Below, in pieces: positions 8,386-17,359 of a stretch of DNA of 64,000 nucleotides. Made by a program: the position numbers and the translations under genes. Numbering within the stretch: the first letter of the stretch is position 1; each line of letters starts with the position of its first letter. The stretch covers positions 27,079-91,078 of the forward strand of contig NZ_JAVFWN010000023.1 in the NCBI RefSeq assembly GCF_030929495.1, written 5' to 3'. The stretch is from Nocardioides sp. LHD-245. Lineage in GTDB: Bacteria; Actinomycetota; Actinomycetes; Propionibacteriales; Nocardioidaceae. A model generated the notes under the pieces. It had not been told where the DNA came from. It did not search any database and worked only from the letters and a program-made list of their open reading frames with translations.

Positions 8386-9909
8386 GTGACGGCGCATCCG
8401 GGGGGCCGTCGGGATCGGCGGCCCGCCCAGGCCCGCTCCCGGCGGCGGGTTCGCCACGGCGGGCAGGCTCGTCCTCACTCGTCGTGGTGGTGGAGCGCGG
8501 CCGTCACCGGCCTGCTGCTGCACCCGTACCTGGTGGTCGCGCTCCTCGGTGACGGCGGGGACGCCCGGCTGGCGCTCGCCGGCCGGTCCAGCATCCTCCT
8601 GGCCGACCTGCTGGTGCTCGGCGCCGGAATCGCCCTGGCCGTCGACGCCCGCCTCACCCAGGACCCGCTCCGCGGCAGTATGGCGATCGCCGCCACCCTG
8701 GTTGCCGTCCAGGACGCTCCCCTGGTGGTGCTGGCGACGGTCGACCCGGCCCTGAGCAGCCACTCCTACCGCCTGACCACGGGCCATCTGACGACGGTGC
8801 TCGTCGTGCTGGCCGTGCTCCACCGGGGGCGTCGCACGGTGACCGCACCGCAGCGGCCGATCGCCGGCGGCGTGCTGCTCGGCCTCGGCGCGCTCGGCAT
8901 GACCCTGGGTCTGCACGCCCTGTCGGCGGCGCTGGAGCACGGCTCGGGATTCCTCAGCACCGGCGAGCCGTTCGACGTGGCCCTGATGATCCTCGTCGGC
9001 GTCGTCCTGGCCGTGATCGGGCTCCAGCTGCGTCACTCGCCGCTGCCGGCCTGGGCCTCCACCCGGATCGGCGTCGGGATCCTGGCGATCTTCGCCGCCC
9101 GGCTGTGGGCGACGCTGACCGCGGCGGCCTCGCCGCCTCCGCTCGCCGTCGCCGGCGTCGCGGTGTTCAGCGCGCTGACGGCGACCACGGCCGCCGCGCT
9201 GCTCCGGCTCTCCCTCGAGCAGACCAGTGACCGCGTCGCCCGCTATGCGCGGATCGCCGCCGAGGCCCAGGCGGAGGTCAAGCAGGACCGCGAGGTGGCG
9301 CACGACATGCGGTCGACGGCCGCCGGCATCGCCGCGGCCGCCCGGCTCCTCGCCAGCGGACAGGTACCGCCGGGACCCCGGCGCGACGCCCTCGAGGAGA
9401 TGGTCGACAGCGAGACCGCCCGGCTGGGGCGGACCGTCGCCGCCCGGCCCGGGCCGCTCGCCGTCGTCGCGGTGGACGCCGTCGTGTCGCCGCTCGTCCT
9501 CGCCCAGGAGGCCCTCGGCCACCGGGTGGCCTGGACCCCCGGCGGGCACCGGGTCCTCGCCCGCAGGGATGCGCTGGTCGAGGTGCTCGTCACCCTCGTC
9601 ACGAACGCCGCCGACCACGCCGGCGGTCAGGGCACGACCGTCCTCTCGGCGGCGATCGGCGACCGCGTGATCATCGTCGTCTCCGACGACGGTCCGGGCA
9701 TCGACCCCGACATCCGCGCCAGCCTGTTCCAGTGGGGCGCCCACCGCAGCCGGTCGACGGGTCAGGGCATCGGGCTGCACCGCGCCCACCGGCTGATCCT
9801 CGAACAGGGCGGGACCCTGGATCTGGTCGACGACGCCGGGGCGGCCCGGGGGACCGTCTTCGTGATCACCCTGCCCCGGGCGCCCTCCCCCGCGGCGGAC
9901 GGCGGCTGA
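8386..9909 (+). CDS. Membrane sensor histidine kinase (paralogue 1)
   Basis: From GTG 8386 the protein has 507 residues. The first half has about seven hydrophobic helices (from WWWSAAVTGLLLHPYLVVAL onward). The H-box is DREVAHDMRSTAAG with His at about residue 306, the N-box is VTLVTNAADHA (Asn about 407), followed by G1 SDDGPGID and G2 STGQGIGL. A longer frame opens at GTG 8317, but the leaderless promoter and the length of the N-terminus in the paralogue at 31877 favour 8386. It converges on a response regulator gene (9962-10648), its probable partner, and stands at the left edge of the polysaccharide locus. The membrane half has no recognisable ligand domain, so the stimulus is unknown. 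Confidence 0.9.
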   Translation: MTAHPGGRRDRRPAQARSRRRVRHGGQARPHSSWWWSAAVTGLLLHPYLVVALLGDGGDARLALAGRSSILLADLLVLGAGIALAVDARLTQDPLRGSMAIAATLVAVQDAPLVVLATVDPALSSHSYRLTTGHLTTVLVVLAVLHRGRRTVTAPQRPIAGGVLLGLGALGMTLGLHALSAALEHGSGFLSTGEPFDVALMILVGVVLAVIGLQLRHSPLPAWASTRIGVGILAIFAARLWATLTAAASPPPLAVAGVAVFSALTATTAAALLRLSLEQTSDRVARYARIAAEAQAEVKQDREVAHDMRSTAAGIAAAARLLASGQVPPGPRRDALEEMVDSETARLGRTVAARPGPLAVVAVDAVVSPLVLAQEALGHRVAWTPGGHRVLARRDALVEVLVTLVTNAADHAGGQGTTVLSAAIGDRVIIVVSDDGPGIDPDIRASLFQWGAHRSRSTGQGIGLHRAHRLILEQGGTLDLVDDAGAARGTVFVITLPRAPSPAADGG

Positions 9910-9961
9910 CCCGCGACCGACCACGACAACCAACGACGACCCACGACCGGACGGCGACCGG

Positions 9962-10648
9962 TCAGCGGCGGGCGCGCGGGAACACCTCCAACGAGCGCCG
10001 GTAGAGCGCGACGGCCGCGAGCTGCGAGTCCACGTCCAGCTTGCGGCGCAGCGACTTCACCTGGCTGCGCACCGTCGCCTCGGCCACGCCCGACGCATCG
10101 GCGATCCGGCGCACCGACATGCCGTCGTACAAGGAGCCGAGGATCTCGTACTCCCGGTGGGTGAGCAGCTCCATGCGCCGGATCAGCTCTCGTTGCTCCT
10201 CGGCGACGCTCTCCCACGCGGCCAGGGCGCGCTCGCGCAGCGCGGCGGGGGTCGGCGACCTGCCGGCCATCGTGTCGCGGAGGGCCTTCTCGAGGCTGGC
10301 CGTGGTCGTCGTGGTCGGCAGCACGCCCAGCGCACCCGCGCCGAGCACGGTCCCCCAGCGCGGCCCGAACTCGCTGTCGGTGAGCACCAGCCACCGGATC
10401 GGTCCCCGAGCGACGAGCAGCTCGACGTCGTGCAGGAGATCGGGAGTGCGCAGGTCGCACAGGATCACGCCGACCGACGCGCCGCTGCGGGCGAGAGCCC
10501 GACGGAACGACAGCCGACCGCCGCGTTCGGGCCAGTCGAACAGCACCGGTGCCAGGCCCCGGCCGCGGAGCGCCGCCGCGATCGCCTGGCCGACCAGCCG
10601 ACGCTCGGCGACCAGCGCGATCCGCCTGACCGGCTCCTCAGCGGACAT
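9962..10648 (-). CDS. NarL/LuxR-type response regulator with a degenerate receiver
   Basis: The protein has 228 residues from ATG 10648 (GTG 10660 is also possible). The C-terminus is a LuxR-type helix-turn-helix (LTHREYEILGSLYDGMSVRR... SQVKSLRRKLDVDSQLAA). The receiver keeps the likely phosphoacceptor Asp 65 in ILCDLRTP and Thr 90, but the acidic pair that binds magnesium is replaced by VAER (residues 13-16), and the conserved Lys after GALGVLP is Thr 112. Standard phosphorylation is therefore doubtful. Its start overlaps the lipoprotein gene by 11 bp, so it is the third gene of an operon starting at 13400. It converges with kinase 1 and is paralogous to the intact regulator at 33472 (same length, similar HTH). 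Confidence 0.9.
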   Translation of the reverse strand: MSAEEPVRRIALVAERRLVGQAIAAALRGRGLAPVLFDWPERGGRLSFRRALARSGASVGVILCDLRTPDLLHDVELLVARGPIRWLVLTDSEFGPRWGTVLGAGALGVLPTTTTTASLEKALRDTMAGRSPTPAALRERALAAWESVAEEQRELIRRMELLTHREYEILGSLYDGMSVRRIADASGVAEATVRSQVKSLRRKLDVDSQLAAVALYRRSLEVFPRARR

Positions 10649-11450
10649 CGACGACGACACGGTCGATCGTTCCGTGGAACTGGTCGGCGGAGTCGCCGGC
10701 GATCCCGCCGCGGGCGGTCACCTTGGCGCCGATCGACAGCGGGACGTGCGCGAAGGCGATCTCCCCGGGATCGCCGGCGGCCGTCCACTCCTGCGGCGCG
10801 GCCGGGTCCTCGAGATCCAGCAGCCGCAGGTGCACGGCGCCTGCGGACCGGGTGCAGGTCAGGCGGTACCACCGGTCGGGGGTGACCGGCTGATCGCCGG
10901 CCACCACGATCTCGCCCAGGGTGCCGGCGAGGCGGCACGAGGGGACACCGTGGTCGAGCTGTATCTTCAGCTGGGTGGCGTCACCGAACCGGCCACGCTG
11001 GACGAGGTTGTCGCCGTCGTCCCCGGGCCGGCCCGCCGTGGCCGGGTCGGCGCGGAAGTCCACGCCCACCACGAGGTCGCGCGTCCCGGGGTCCAGCGGA
11101 TCGGGGACGGTGGGATCGGTCCGGACCACGATCGCCGCGGCCGGGACGGGGCCCTCTGCCGCGTAGGCCGGCGTCCGTACGGCCGCGCCGCCACCCCGGC
11201 CGGGTGTCCAGGTGAGCCGGCCGCCGCCCTGGGTGACCACGGTGATGTCGACCGGGGCGGTGCCGTCGTTGACGGCCCCCGGGACCAGGTCGCCCGGGAC
11301 GACCACCTGGTCGAAGCCTAGGCCGAGGTCGACGCCCCGCAGGCCGCGTGCCGGGTCGTGGGGCCGGGCCGGCACGGCCCCGTCGCTCACCCCGCACCCA
11401 CCGGCCACGCCGAGCGCGAGCAGGACCAGGGCGACGCTCCGCGCCGGCAC
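10638..11450 (-). CDS. Secreted lipoprotein with a laminin-G/concanavalin-like fold
   Basis: This 270-residue product starts at GTG 11450, 3 bp after the propeller-protein stop, and has a lipoprotein signal (SVALVLLALGVAGGC, Cys about 19). The body is rich in beta strands: FRADP..GDDGDNLVQRGRFGDATQLKIQL, then DRWYRLTCTRSAGAVHLRLLD and a terminal DQFHGTIDRVVVDVR. This pattern (strand, GxFxGxIDxVxV end) matches LamG/concanavalin A-like lectin domains that bind polysaccharide. A carbohydrate-binding role at the cell surface fits the locus, but no catalytic residues are evident. Family assignment is by pattern only. Confidence 0.72.
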   Translation of the reverse strand: MPARSVALVLLALGVAGGCGVSDGAVPARPHDPARGLRGVDLGLGFDQVVVPGDLVPGAVNDGTAPVDITVVTQGGGRLTWTPGRGGGAAVRTPAYAAEGPVPAAAIVVRTDPTVPDPLDPGTRDLVVGVDFRADPATAGRPGDDGDNLVQRGRFGDATQLKIQLDHGVPSCRLAGTLGEIVVAGDQPVTPDRWYRLTCTRSAGAVHLRLLDLEDPAAPQEWTAAGDPGEIAFAHVPLSIGAKVTARGGIAGDSADQFHGTIDRVVVDVR

Positions 11451-11453
11451 GGC

Positions 11454-13400
11454 TCAGCCGCCCCGTCCGGTCGCGGGGCCGACGAAGACGGTGCCCGGCC
11501 CCCACCGGACCCCGTCCACCCGCCGGCCGCCGACGTCGGCCACGGCGCCCGAGGGCACCGCCGCCGACGCCGTCCGGGTCCAGCCGGTGCGGCGCAGGCG
11601 ACCGGTGGAGGTGGTCCAGTACAGCCGCTTCCCGGCCACGAACATCGCCCGCACGCGGCGCGGGTCGAAGCCGCCGCCCCGTCGCGACGCCACCAACCGC
11701 ACCGCCCCCACGATGCCGCTCTCGGGGTTGAAGTAGCGATAGTGCAGGACACGCGACCCGGCCAGCGTGAAGTAGAGCCGGCCCCGGTCGTAGAACAGCC
11801 CGGTCAGCGTCCTCAGCTCGGCCCGCCAGGCGTCCAGCGGGACCACGGCGTCCGCTCCGTCGACCGGCACCGCCGGTCCGTACGAGGCGCCGTCGAAGGC
11901 ACGCCGCGTGAAGGTCCCGTCGCGACCCGCGACGTAGAGCTGCCCGCCCAGCAGGAAGGCGCCCGCCGCCGTGGTCCAGTCCGGGCCCCCCGCACCGGCC
12001 GGCACCGCCGACGGCGGCCCGGCGCGCGCCCCGCGATGGGTACGACGGGTCAGGTCGCCGCCCTGCGCGAGGTAGATCGTCGAGGCCCGCTGCGGCGTCG
12101 CGAGTGCCGGGTACGACGCGCCGCCCGCGGGCAGCAGGGCGATCCGGGAGCGCACCTGGTCGTGGCCGATCCGGTCGGTGTCGGAGCCGACCCACAGGCC
12201 CACCTCCGTGGCGAGCAGGTCCCCGACGCCGATTCCCTTGCTGCGACCGGGGTTCCAGGTGAACGGGAGGCCGTTGACCGGACTGAGCGCGGCGATGCCC
12301 TCCCGGGCGACGGCGCCCGGGCCCGGCGTGTTCGACCCGAGGGGGTTGTTGAACCAGCGGTGGTGGCCGCCGACGTACACCGCCGACGACGTGACCTCGA
12401 CGGCCTGGACCGTGTCGCCCCCGGTCGACGCGATCCAGGACGGCTTCACCCAGCGGTCGCTGCCGCGGGTCTCGAACCGAGCGACGCTGTCGCACGGGGA
12501 GGACGGACCGCGGGGGCCGCCGGAGGTCACGACGACGAAGGAGGCCCCGTCCGGCGCGAAGTCCACGTCGCGCACGTAGCTGTAGTACATGGCGTCGCAG
12601 TCGGCGGCGTAGAAGCGGGTGCGGAAGCGCGCCAGCGCGGCGCGGTGCCGGGAGAGGTCGAGCACCGCGAGCTGGTGCCGCGGTTCGCCCTGCACGGACC
12701 GGAAGTTGCCGATCGCGACGAGTCGACGGCCGTTGGGGCTGAGATCGATCTTCGCCACCGTCGTGCGCCCCAGGCCGCGCCGGGCGCGGCCGGCGACCTT
12801 CACGTCGACGCCGTGGGCGGCGCCGGTGCGCGCCGCGAGCACGGCGAGCGCCCGCAGCCGTTGGCCGCCGATCCGGGAGAACGAGCCGGCGACCCACAGT
12901 CGGCTCCGCTGGAGCCGGAGGTCGCGGACGGGGCCGTCGACCCGGCCGGCGTCGAAGCCCGCCACGACCGATCCGTCGGCCAGGGCGACCTGCGCGATCC
13001 GCGGGCGCGGCTGGCCGGCGACGCTGCTGAACTCGCCCCCGACGTACACGGTGCCGGCGCGGCCGGCCACCACCACGTCGACCACGCCGTCCGGGTCGGG
13101 GTGGAAGGCCGGGTCGATCCGGCCGGTCGCGGCGTCGAACGCGAGCAGACCGCGACGGACGACCTCCGACGTGCTCCCGTCGTCGCGGGCCCGCGTGAAG
13201 GTGCCGCCGAGGACGATCGTCCCGCCGACCTGAGCGAGCGAGAGCACCTCCCCGTCGAGCACGTGTGGCGTGCCCGGGGCCGGGTCCTCGCCGACGAGAC
13301 CGCCGCCCGTCTCGGTCGTCGCGGTGGCCGGAGCCACGAGGGTCGACGACCAGGCGACGGCCAGGCAGCACAGGAGTGCGGCGGCAGCAGTCCTGCGCAT
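11454..13400 (-). CDS. Secreted beta-propeller protein (paralogue 1 of 3)
   Basis: The protein has 648 residues with a signal peptide ending near ATAT (residue 28). The rest is a series of repeated blades of the type VLSLAQVGGTIVLGGTFTRA, VVVAGRAGTVYVGGEFSSV, LRLQRSRLWVAGSFSRI and VEVTSSAVYVGGHHRW, each with a V-Y-V-G-G-x-F core. The same blades recur in the proteins at 26267 and 36811, and the N-terminus (GLVGEDPAPGTPHVLDGEV) aligns with that of the 36811 protein (GRIVDDDPVGFTPHVMDGDV). It lacks PKD domains and a sorting signal, so it is probably released or held by polymer binding. It heads an operon with the lipoprotein and response regulator and is divergent from the polymerase gene. Confidence 0.85.
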   Translation of the reverse strand: MRRTAAAALLCCLAVAWSSTLVAPATATTETGGGLVGEDPAPGTPHVLDGEVLSLAQVGGTIVLGGTFTRARDDGSTSEVVRRGLLAFDAATGRIDPAFHPDPDGVVDVVVAGRAGTVYVGGEFSSVAGQPRPRIAQVALADGSVVAGFDAGRVDGPVRDLRLQRSRLWVAGSFSRIGGQRLRALAVLAARTGAAHGVDVKVAGRARRGLGRTTVAKIDLSPNGRRLVAIGNFRSVQGEPRHQLAVLDLSRHRAALARFRTRFYAADCDAMYYSYVRDVDFAPDGASFVVVTSGGPRGPSSPCDSVARFETRGSDRWVKPSWIASTGGDTVQAVEVTSSAVYVGGHHRWFNNPLGSNTPGPGAVAREGIAALSPVNGLPFTWNPGRSKGIGVGDLLATEVGLWVGSDTDRIGHDQVRSRIALLPAGGASYPALATPQRASTIYLAQGGDLTRRTHRGARAGPPSAVPAGAGGPDWTTAAGAFLLGGQLYVAGRDGTFTRRAFDGASYGPAVPVDGADAVVPLDAWRAELRTLTGLFYDRGRLYFTLAGSRVLHYRYFNPESGIVGAVRLVASRRGGGFDPRRVRAMFVAGKRLYWTTSTGRLRRTGWTRTASAAVPSGAVADVGGRRVDGVRWGPGTVFVGPATGRGG

Positions 13401-13486
13401 GGCGCCTCCCTCCCCGCCGGCCGATCACCGGGGTCCAGGCGACACTAGGACGGTCGTGCGGGGCCCGCGCCCCGCGCGGCGTTAGT

Positions 13487-13502
13487 CCCCCAAAATTGGT
13501 GA
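13487..13502. promoter_or_regulatory. Locus-wide CCCC...TTGG motif, site 1
   Basis: CCCCCAAAATTGGTGA lies in the 137-bp divergent promoter region between the propeller gene (start 13400) and the polymerase gene (start 13538). Related short palindromic strings occur in five other intergenic regions of this locus (17990, 26108, 31812 and 31829, 34210, 36761). A shared regulator binding site is proposed; the two response regulators of the locus are the obvious candidates. Confidence 0.55.
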
Positions 13503-13537
13503 GCCGCGACCCGCTGGGCACAGGGTCTCCTAGGGAG

Positions 13538-15670
13538 ATGACGTCCGCCACGCCACCGGGGGACCGGCCCGGGCTGGGCGGTCCCGGGAGCCTCGGCGCC
13601 GTCGCGAGCGGCGCCTCGCGCAGCCGGCGGGGAGACGCCGGGCGCGGTCTCGTCGCCGAGCGGTGCTTCGTCATCGGCATCGCCGGCCTGCCGGTGTGGT
13701 GGCTCCTGGGCGTCGCCTCCCTCGTGCCGCTGGCCCTGATCGTCCCGCTCTGCTGGGACCTGCGCTCACGGCGCCGGGTGTCCCTGCCGCCCCACGCCGG
13801 CTGGTGGCTGCTGTTCCTGCTGTGGGTCCTGCTCGGTCTCGGCACACTGTGGGCGGCCGCCCCGGACGCCGTGGACGACGGCGGCACCGGACGGCTCCTC
13901 GTCTTCGGCTACCGGTTCGCGTGGTACCTCTCCTGCACGGTGCTGCTGGTCTGGATCGGGAACACCCCGGCCCACCGGCTGCCCGACCGGCTGGTGCACC
14001 GGATCCTGGCGTGGGTGTTCGTCGTGGCCGTCCTCGGCGGCCTCCTCGGCCTGCTCGTGCCCGACCTGGCGATCACCACGCTCGCCGAGCGTGTGCTGCC
14101 CGGCGGGCTGCGCGGCAACGGCTTCGTCAACACGCTCGTGTCGGCCGAGACCGCCGACGTCCAGAAGGTGCTCGGCGACCCGGAGCCCCGGCCCAAGGCG
14201 CCCTTCCCCTTCACCAACACCTGGGGCAGCGTGATCTCGCTGACCCTGGTCTACTTCGTCGCGGTCGTCGTCACGAGCCGGTCCCGCGCACGCTGGCTGG
14301 CGGCGCCCGTCCTCGTCGCCGCGGCCGTGCCGATCGTGCTCAGCCTCAACCGCGGCCTGTGGCTCGCCCTCGGCGTCGGGGCGCTCGGACTCCTGGTGCT
14401 GCTGACGCTGCGCCGGCACCACTCCGCGCTCGCCGCGCTGGTGGCCGTGGTGGTCCTCGGCGGCATCGCGGTCACCTCCAGCTCCCTCGGCGACACGGTC
14501 TCGTCCCGCCTCGACAACCCGCACAGCAACGAGCGCCGCTCCCAGCTCCTGGTGACCACGGTCGACTCGATGACCCGCGGCTCGCCCGTCGTCGGCTTCG
14601 GCAGCACCCGCGACGTCGCGGGCACCTTCACCTCGATCGCCGGCGGTGCCACGCCGAGCTGCCCCGCGTGCGGCGTACCACCGCTCGGGACCCAGGGGCA
14701 GCTGTGGTTGGTCCTCTTCTCGCAGGGCTGGATCGGGACGCTGTTCTTCCTGACCTTCTTCGTCCTGGCGCTGCGCCGGACCTGGCGATGTCGGACCCTG
14801 AACCAGACGGTCGCGACCTTCGTGCTCGTGATCTTCCTGCTCCAGCTGACGGTCTACGACACCCTCGGACTGCCGACGATGATCGTGATGGCGGCGGTGG
14901 CACTCGCCTGGCGCGAGGAGCGGTCCGGTACGACGCTGCGCCGTCCGTCGGGCCGCGCGGTGGCGATCGCGGCCGCCGCCGGGGTCCTCGGTGCCGCGGT
15001 CGGTGTCGGCGCGAGCCGGGGCGAGGAGCGCCACGTCGCGAGCACCGTCACCGTCGCCCTGACCCCGTCACCCACCTATCTCGACGTCGGCGACGTCGCG
15101 CGGGAGGCCGACAGCGGGACCCTGGTCCGGCCACCCGATCCCGCGACGATCGACACCGAGGCGGCGCTGCTGCGCTCCGAGAGCGCGATGGAGCGCGCCG
15201 GGCAGCGGGTCGGGCTCGCACCGGCCGTCCTCCGCTCGGACATCGGGGTGGCCGCGCCACCCCTGTCGACCGTCCTCGACGTCACGGTGACCACGACCCG
15301 CCGGACCGACACCGCCGCGGCGGCGCTCGCCGTGGCCGAGGAGTACCTCGCCGAGCGCTCCCGGTTCCTCGAGACGCGGCGGACCGATCTCGTCGCGCGA
15401 CTCGGGGAGCGGCTGGCCGCGGTGGACCCGGCCGACCCGGCCTGGGCGGCGACCCGCACCTACCTGCGCGCGGCGATCGACCACCTCACCACCCACCGCC
15501 CCGAGGTGGGCAACGTGATCCGGGTCGGTCGCCCGCGGGTCGTCGGTGACCAGCGCGGGGTCCCGCTCACCAGCGGCCTGGCCGTCGGTGGCCTGGCCGG
15601 GCTCGCGCTGGTCCGTATCCGCCCGCCGCGACGGGAGCGGTGGCGGCCGTGGCAGCGGTGGCGGCGATGA
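13538..15670 (+). CDS. O-antigen/exopolysaccharide polymerase fused to a Wzz-like chain-length domain
   Basis: The start ATG 13538 (ribosome site AGGGAG just upstream) gives 710 residues; the frame is open further up but that would overlap the divergent gene's start. The first two thirds hold about 11 membrane helices with the O-antigen ligase/polymerase (Wzy_C/WaaL-like) landmarks, including LSLNRGLWLALGVGALGL and the loop SQLLVTTVDSMTRGSPVVGFGSTR. After a helix near 14950-15010 comes a periplasmic-type segment (VALTPSPTYLDVGDV... DTEAALLRSESAMERAGQRVGL ... AEEYLAERSRFLETRR) and a last helix, the topology of polysaccharide co-polymerases. The protein would polymerise repeat units on the outside and set chain length in one polypeptide. 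It heads the 13538-17318 operon. Confidence 0.85.
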   Translation: MTSATPPGDRPGLGGPGSLGAVASGASRSRRGDAGRGLVAERCFVIGIAGLPVWWLLGVASLVPLALIVPLCWDLRSRRRVSLPPHAGWWLLFLLWVLLGLGTLWAAAPDAVDDGGTGRLLVFGYRFAWYLSCTVLLVWIGNTPAHRLPDRLVHRILAWVFVVAVLGGLLGLLVPDLAITTLAERVLPGGLRGNGFVNTLVSAETADVQKVLGDPEPRPKAPFPFTNTWGSVISLTLVYFVAVVVTSRSRARWLAAPVLVAAAVPIVLSLNRGLWLALGVGALGLLVLLTLRRHHSALAALVAVVVLGGIAVTSSSLGDTVSSRLDNPHSNERRSQLLVTTVDSMTRGSPVVGFGSTRDVAGTFTSIAGGATPSCPACGVPPLGTQGQLWLVLFSQGWIGTLFFLTFFVLALRRTWRCRTLNQTVATFVLVIFLLQLTVYDTLGLPTMIVMAAVALAWREERSGTTLRRPSGRAVAIAAAAGVLGAAVGVGASRGEERHVASTVTVALTPSPTYLDVGDVAREADSGTLVRPPDPATIDTEAALLRSESAMERAGQRVGLAPAVLRSDIGVAAPPLSTVLDVTVTTTRRTDTAAAALAVAEEYLAERSRFLETRRTDLVARLGERLAAVDPADPAWAATRTYLRAAIDHLTTHRPEVGNVIRVGRPRVVGDQRGVPLTSGLAVGGLAGLALVRIRPPRRERWRPWQRWRR

Positions 15671-16398
15671 CCCCCCGGCCCCGCGACGTGTGGACCCGGT
15701 TGGTCATCGACCCGCCGGCGAACCCGCTCGCGCGCGTCCTCGCCCCGCGCTCCGTCGTCACGCCGAACCGGGTGACCGCACTCGCGGGTGCCCTCGGCGT
15801 CGCGGCCGCCGCCTGCCTGGCCGCGGGCCGGCTGCGACTCGGCGGCCTGCTCTTCCTGCTCCGCTTCTTCGCCGACTGCCTGGACGGCAAGATCGCCCGG
15901 CTGCAGGGCTCCAGCTCCGCGCGCGGCGCCCTGCTCGACGTCGGGACCGACGTCGTGTGCGTCACGGCGGCCTACGCGGGGCTCGCCTGGTGGGCCGTCC
16001 GCACCGATCGCGTCGACGCCTCGGTCGCCGTGGGACTGCTGGCCGCCCTCGGCACCTACGGCTGGGCCCTGGCCCACCGCAAGCACCTCGCCGCCTCGGC
16101 CGGCCGCGGCGAGGGCGGGTCCGACCTGCTCGAACGGACCGATCTGCCCCTGTTGGACCCGTGGCTGCGGATCTGCCGGCGGCTCGGGATGAGTCCCGTG
16201 CCGTGGGCGGTCGAGGCCGAGACGCTCGTGCTGGGGCTGCTCCCCCTCGCCGGACCGCGGCCCGCGGTGGCCGGCCTGCTGGTGGGACTCGCCTTCTACC
16301 TGGTGGCCACCGTCGTCAACCTGCGCCGGAGCTGGCGGATCGCGGCAGCCCTCGACGTCGTACGCGCCCGGGAGCCGGGCGGGAAGGGGGCGTCATGA
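15667..16398 (+). CDS. CDP-alcohol phosphatidyltransferase family membrane protein
   Basis: This 243-residue protein carries the complete CDP-alcohol phosphotransferase signature D-x2-D-G-x2-A-R-x8-G-x3-D-x3-D, at D70, D73, G74, A77, R78, G87, D91 and D95 (DCLDGKIARLQG... GALLDVGTD). Several membrane helices surround it. Such enzymes move a phospho-alcohol from a CDP-linked donor to an acceptor alcohol, as in phosphatidylinositol or phosphoglycerol synthesis. ATG 15667 overlaps the polymerase stop (ATGA) and the stop overlaps the GT2 start (ATGA). In this operon it may make a lipid anchor or add a phospho-polyol decoration to the polymer; the substrate is not known. Confidence 0.9.
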   Translation: MTPRPRDVWTRLVIDPPANPLARVLAPRSVVTPNRVTALAGALGVAAAACLAAGRLRLGGLLFLLRFFADCLDGKIARLQGSSSARGALLDVGTDVVCVTAAYAGLAWWAVRTDRVDASVAVGLLAALGTYGWALAHRKHLAASAGRGEGGSDLLERTDLPLLDPWLRICRRLGMSPVPWAVEAETLVLGLLPLAGPRPAVAGLLVGLAFYLVATVVNLRRSWRIAAALDVVRAREPGGKGAS

Positions 16399-17318
16399 GC
16401 CGTCACCTCGGGCTGCCGGACGTCGACGTCGTGATCGCGACCCACGACCGGCCGGGCCTGGTCCGGGAGGCGATCGCGGCCGTCGTCGGCCAGGAGTACG
16501 CCGGCCGGGTCCGGTGCATCGTCGTCTTCGACCGCTCGGCGCCCGACGCCCGCCTGGTCCGGGCCGACAACGGGGACGGCCGGGCCGTCGACGTGATCGA
16601 GAACCACCGCAGCCCCGGTCTCGCCGGCGCCCGCAACAGCGGAGTGCTGCGGGGCCAGGGCGACCTCGTCGCCTTCTGCGACGACGACGACGTCTGGCTC
16701 CCCGGCAAGCTCGACCGCCAGGTCCGGGCCCTCCTCGACGGCGGTCCGCCGACCTGCGTGACCGGGATCGAGGTCGACTACGCCGGCACCACGACCGTGC
16801 GGATCCCGGAGCCGGCCGACCTCGAGCTGCGCAACCTCGTGCGTCGCCGGGTGATGGAGGCGCACCCCTCGACGGTCGTCGTACGGCGGCCCGAGCTGCT
16901 CTCCACGATCGGGCTGGTCGACGAGGACATCCCCGGCAGCTACGGCGAGGACTTCGACTGGATGATCCGCGCGGCCGGGGCCGGCGGCTTCCACGTCGTG
17001 CCCGCGCCACTGGTCCGGGTCCGCTGGGGCGGCTCGCAGTTCTCCCGCCAGTGGGCGACCATCGCGGCCGCCATCGACTACGGCCTCGCCAAGCACCCCG
17101 CCTTCCGCGCGGACCGCCGCGCCCACGCCCGCCTCCTCGGCCGCAAGGCGTTCGCCCTCGCCGCCCTCGGCGACCGGACCGCCCTCCGCTGCGCCGCCCG
17201 CACCCTGCGCGCCTCTCCCCGGGAGCCGCGCGCCTATCTCGCCGCGCTGGTCGCCCTGCACGTGGTCCGGGCCGAGCGGCTGCTGGACCTGGCGCACCGG
17301 CGCGGCCGCGGGATCTGA
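16395..17318 (+). CDS. Glycosyltransferase family 2
   Basis: The product has 307 residues and a GT-A fold: the N-terminal nucleotide-binding strand VDVVIATHDRPGLVREAI, the segment NHRSPGLAGARNSGVLRG, and the metal-binding acidic motif LVAFCDDDDVWLPGKLDRQ. A later ED motif in PGSYGEDFDWMIRAAGAG is the usual place of the catalytic base. The C-terminus is basic and without membrane helices, so it should act on lipid-linked sugars at the inner face of the membrane. It is the third gene of the polymerase operon with an ATGA overlap. Donor sugar and linkage cannot be read. Confidence 0.92.
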   Translation: MSRHLGLPDVDVVIATHDRPGLVREAIAAVVGQEYAGRVRCIVVFDRSAPDARLVRADNGDGRAVDVIENHRSPGLAGARNSGVLRGQGDLVAFCDDDDVWLPGKLDRQVRALLDGGPPTCVTGIEVDYAGTTTVRIPEPADLELRNLVRRRVMEAHPSTVVVRRPELLSTIGLVDEDIPGSYGEDFDWMIRAAGAGGFHVVPAPLVRVRWGGSQFSRQWATIAAAIDYGLAKHPAFRADRRAHARLLGRKAFALAALGDRTALRCAARTLRASPREPRAYLAALVALHVVRAERLLDLAHRRGRGI

Positions 17319-17359
17319 GTCTCGCCGCCCAGCCGGCGGCCCGGCGTCCTGCCTCCGGC

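Noticed and set aside
8236..9933. A 565-codon minus-strand frame opposite kinase 1
   Set aside because: The product is Arg/Gly/Asp-rich low-complexity sequence; the plus-strand frame has complete histidine-kinase boxes.
9945..9963. Terminator between the convergent kinase 1 and regulator genes
   Set aside because: Only a 6-bp stem (GACCGG/CCGGTC) without a T-tract is seen; too weak to call.
13265..13537. Upstream extension of the polymerase gene to 13265
   Set aside because: It would overlap the divergent propeller gene start and its promoter by more than 130 bp, and the extension is Arg/Pro-rich without sense. ATG 13538 with a ribosome site is better.
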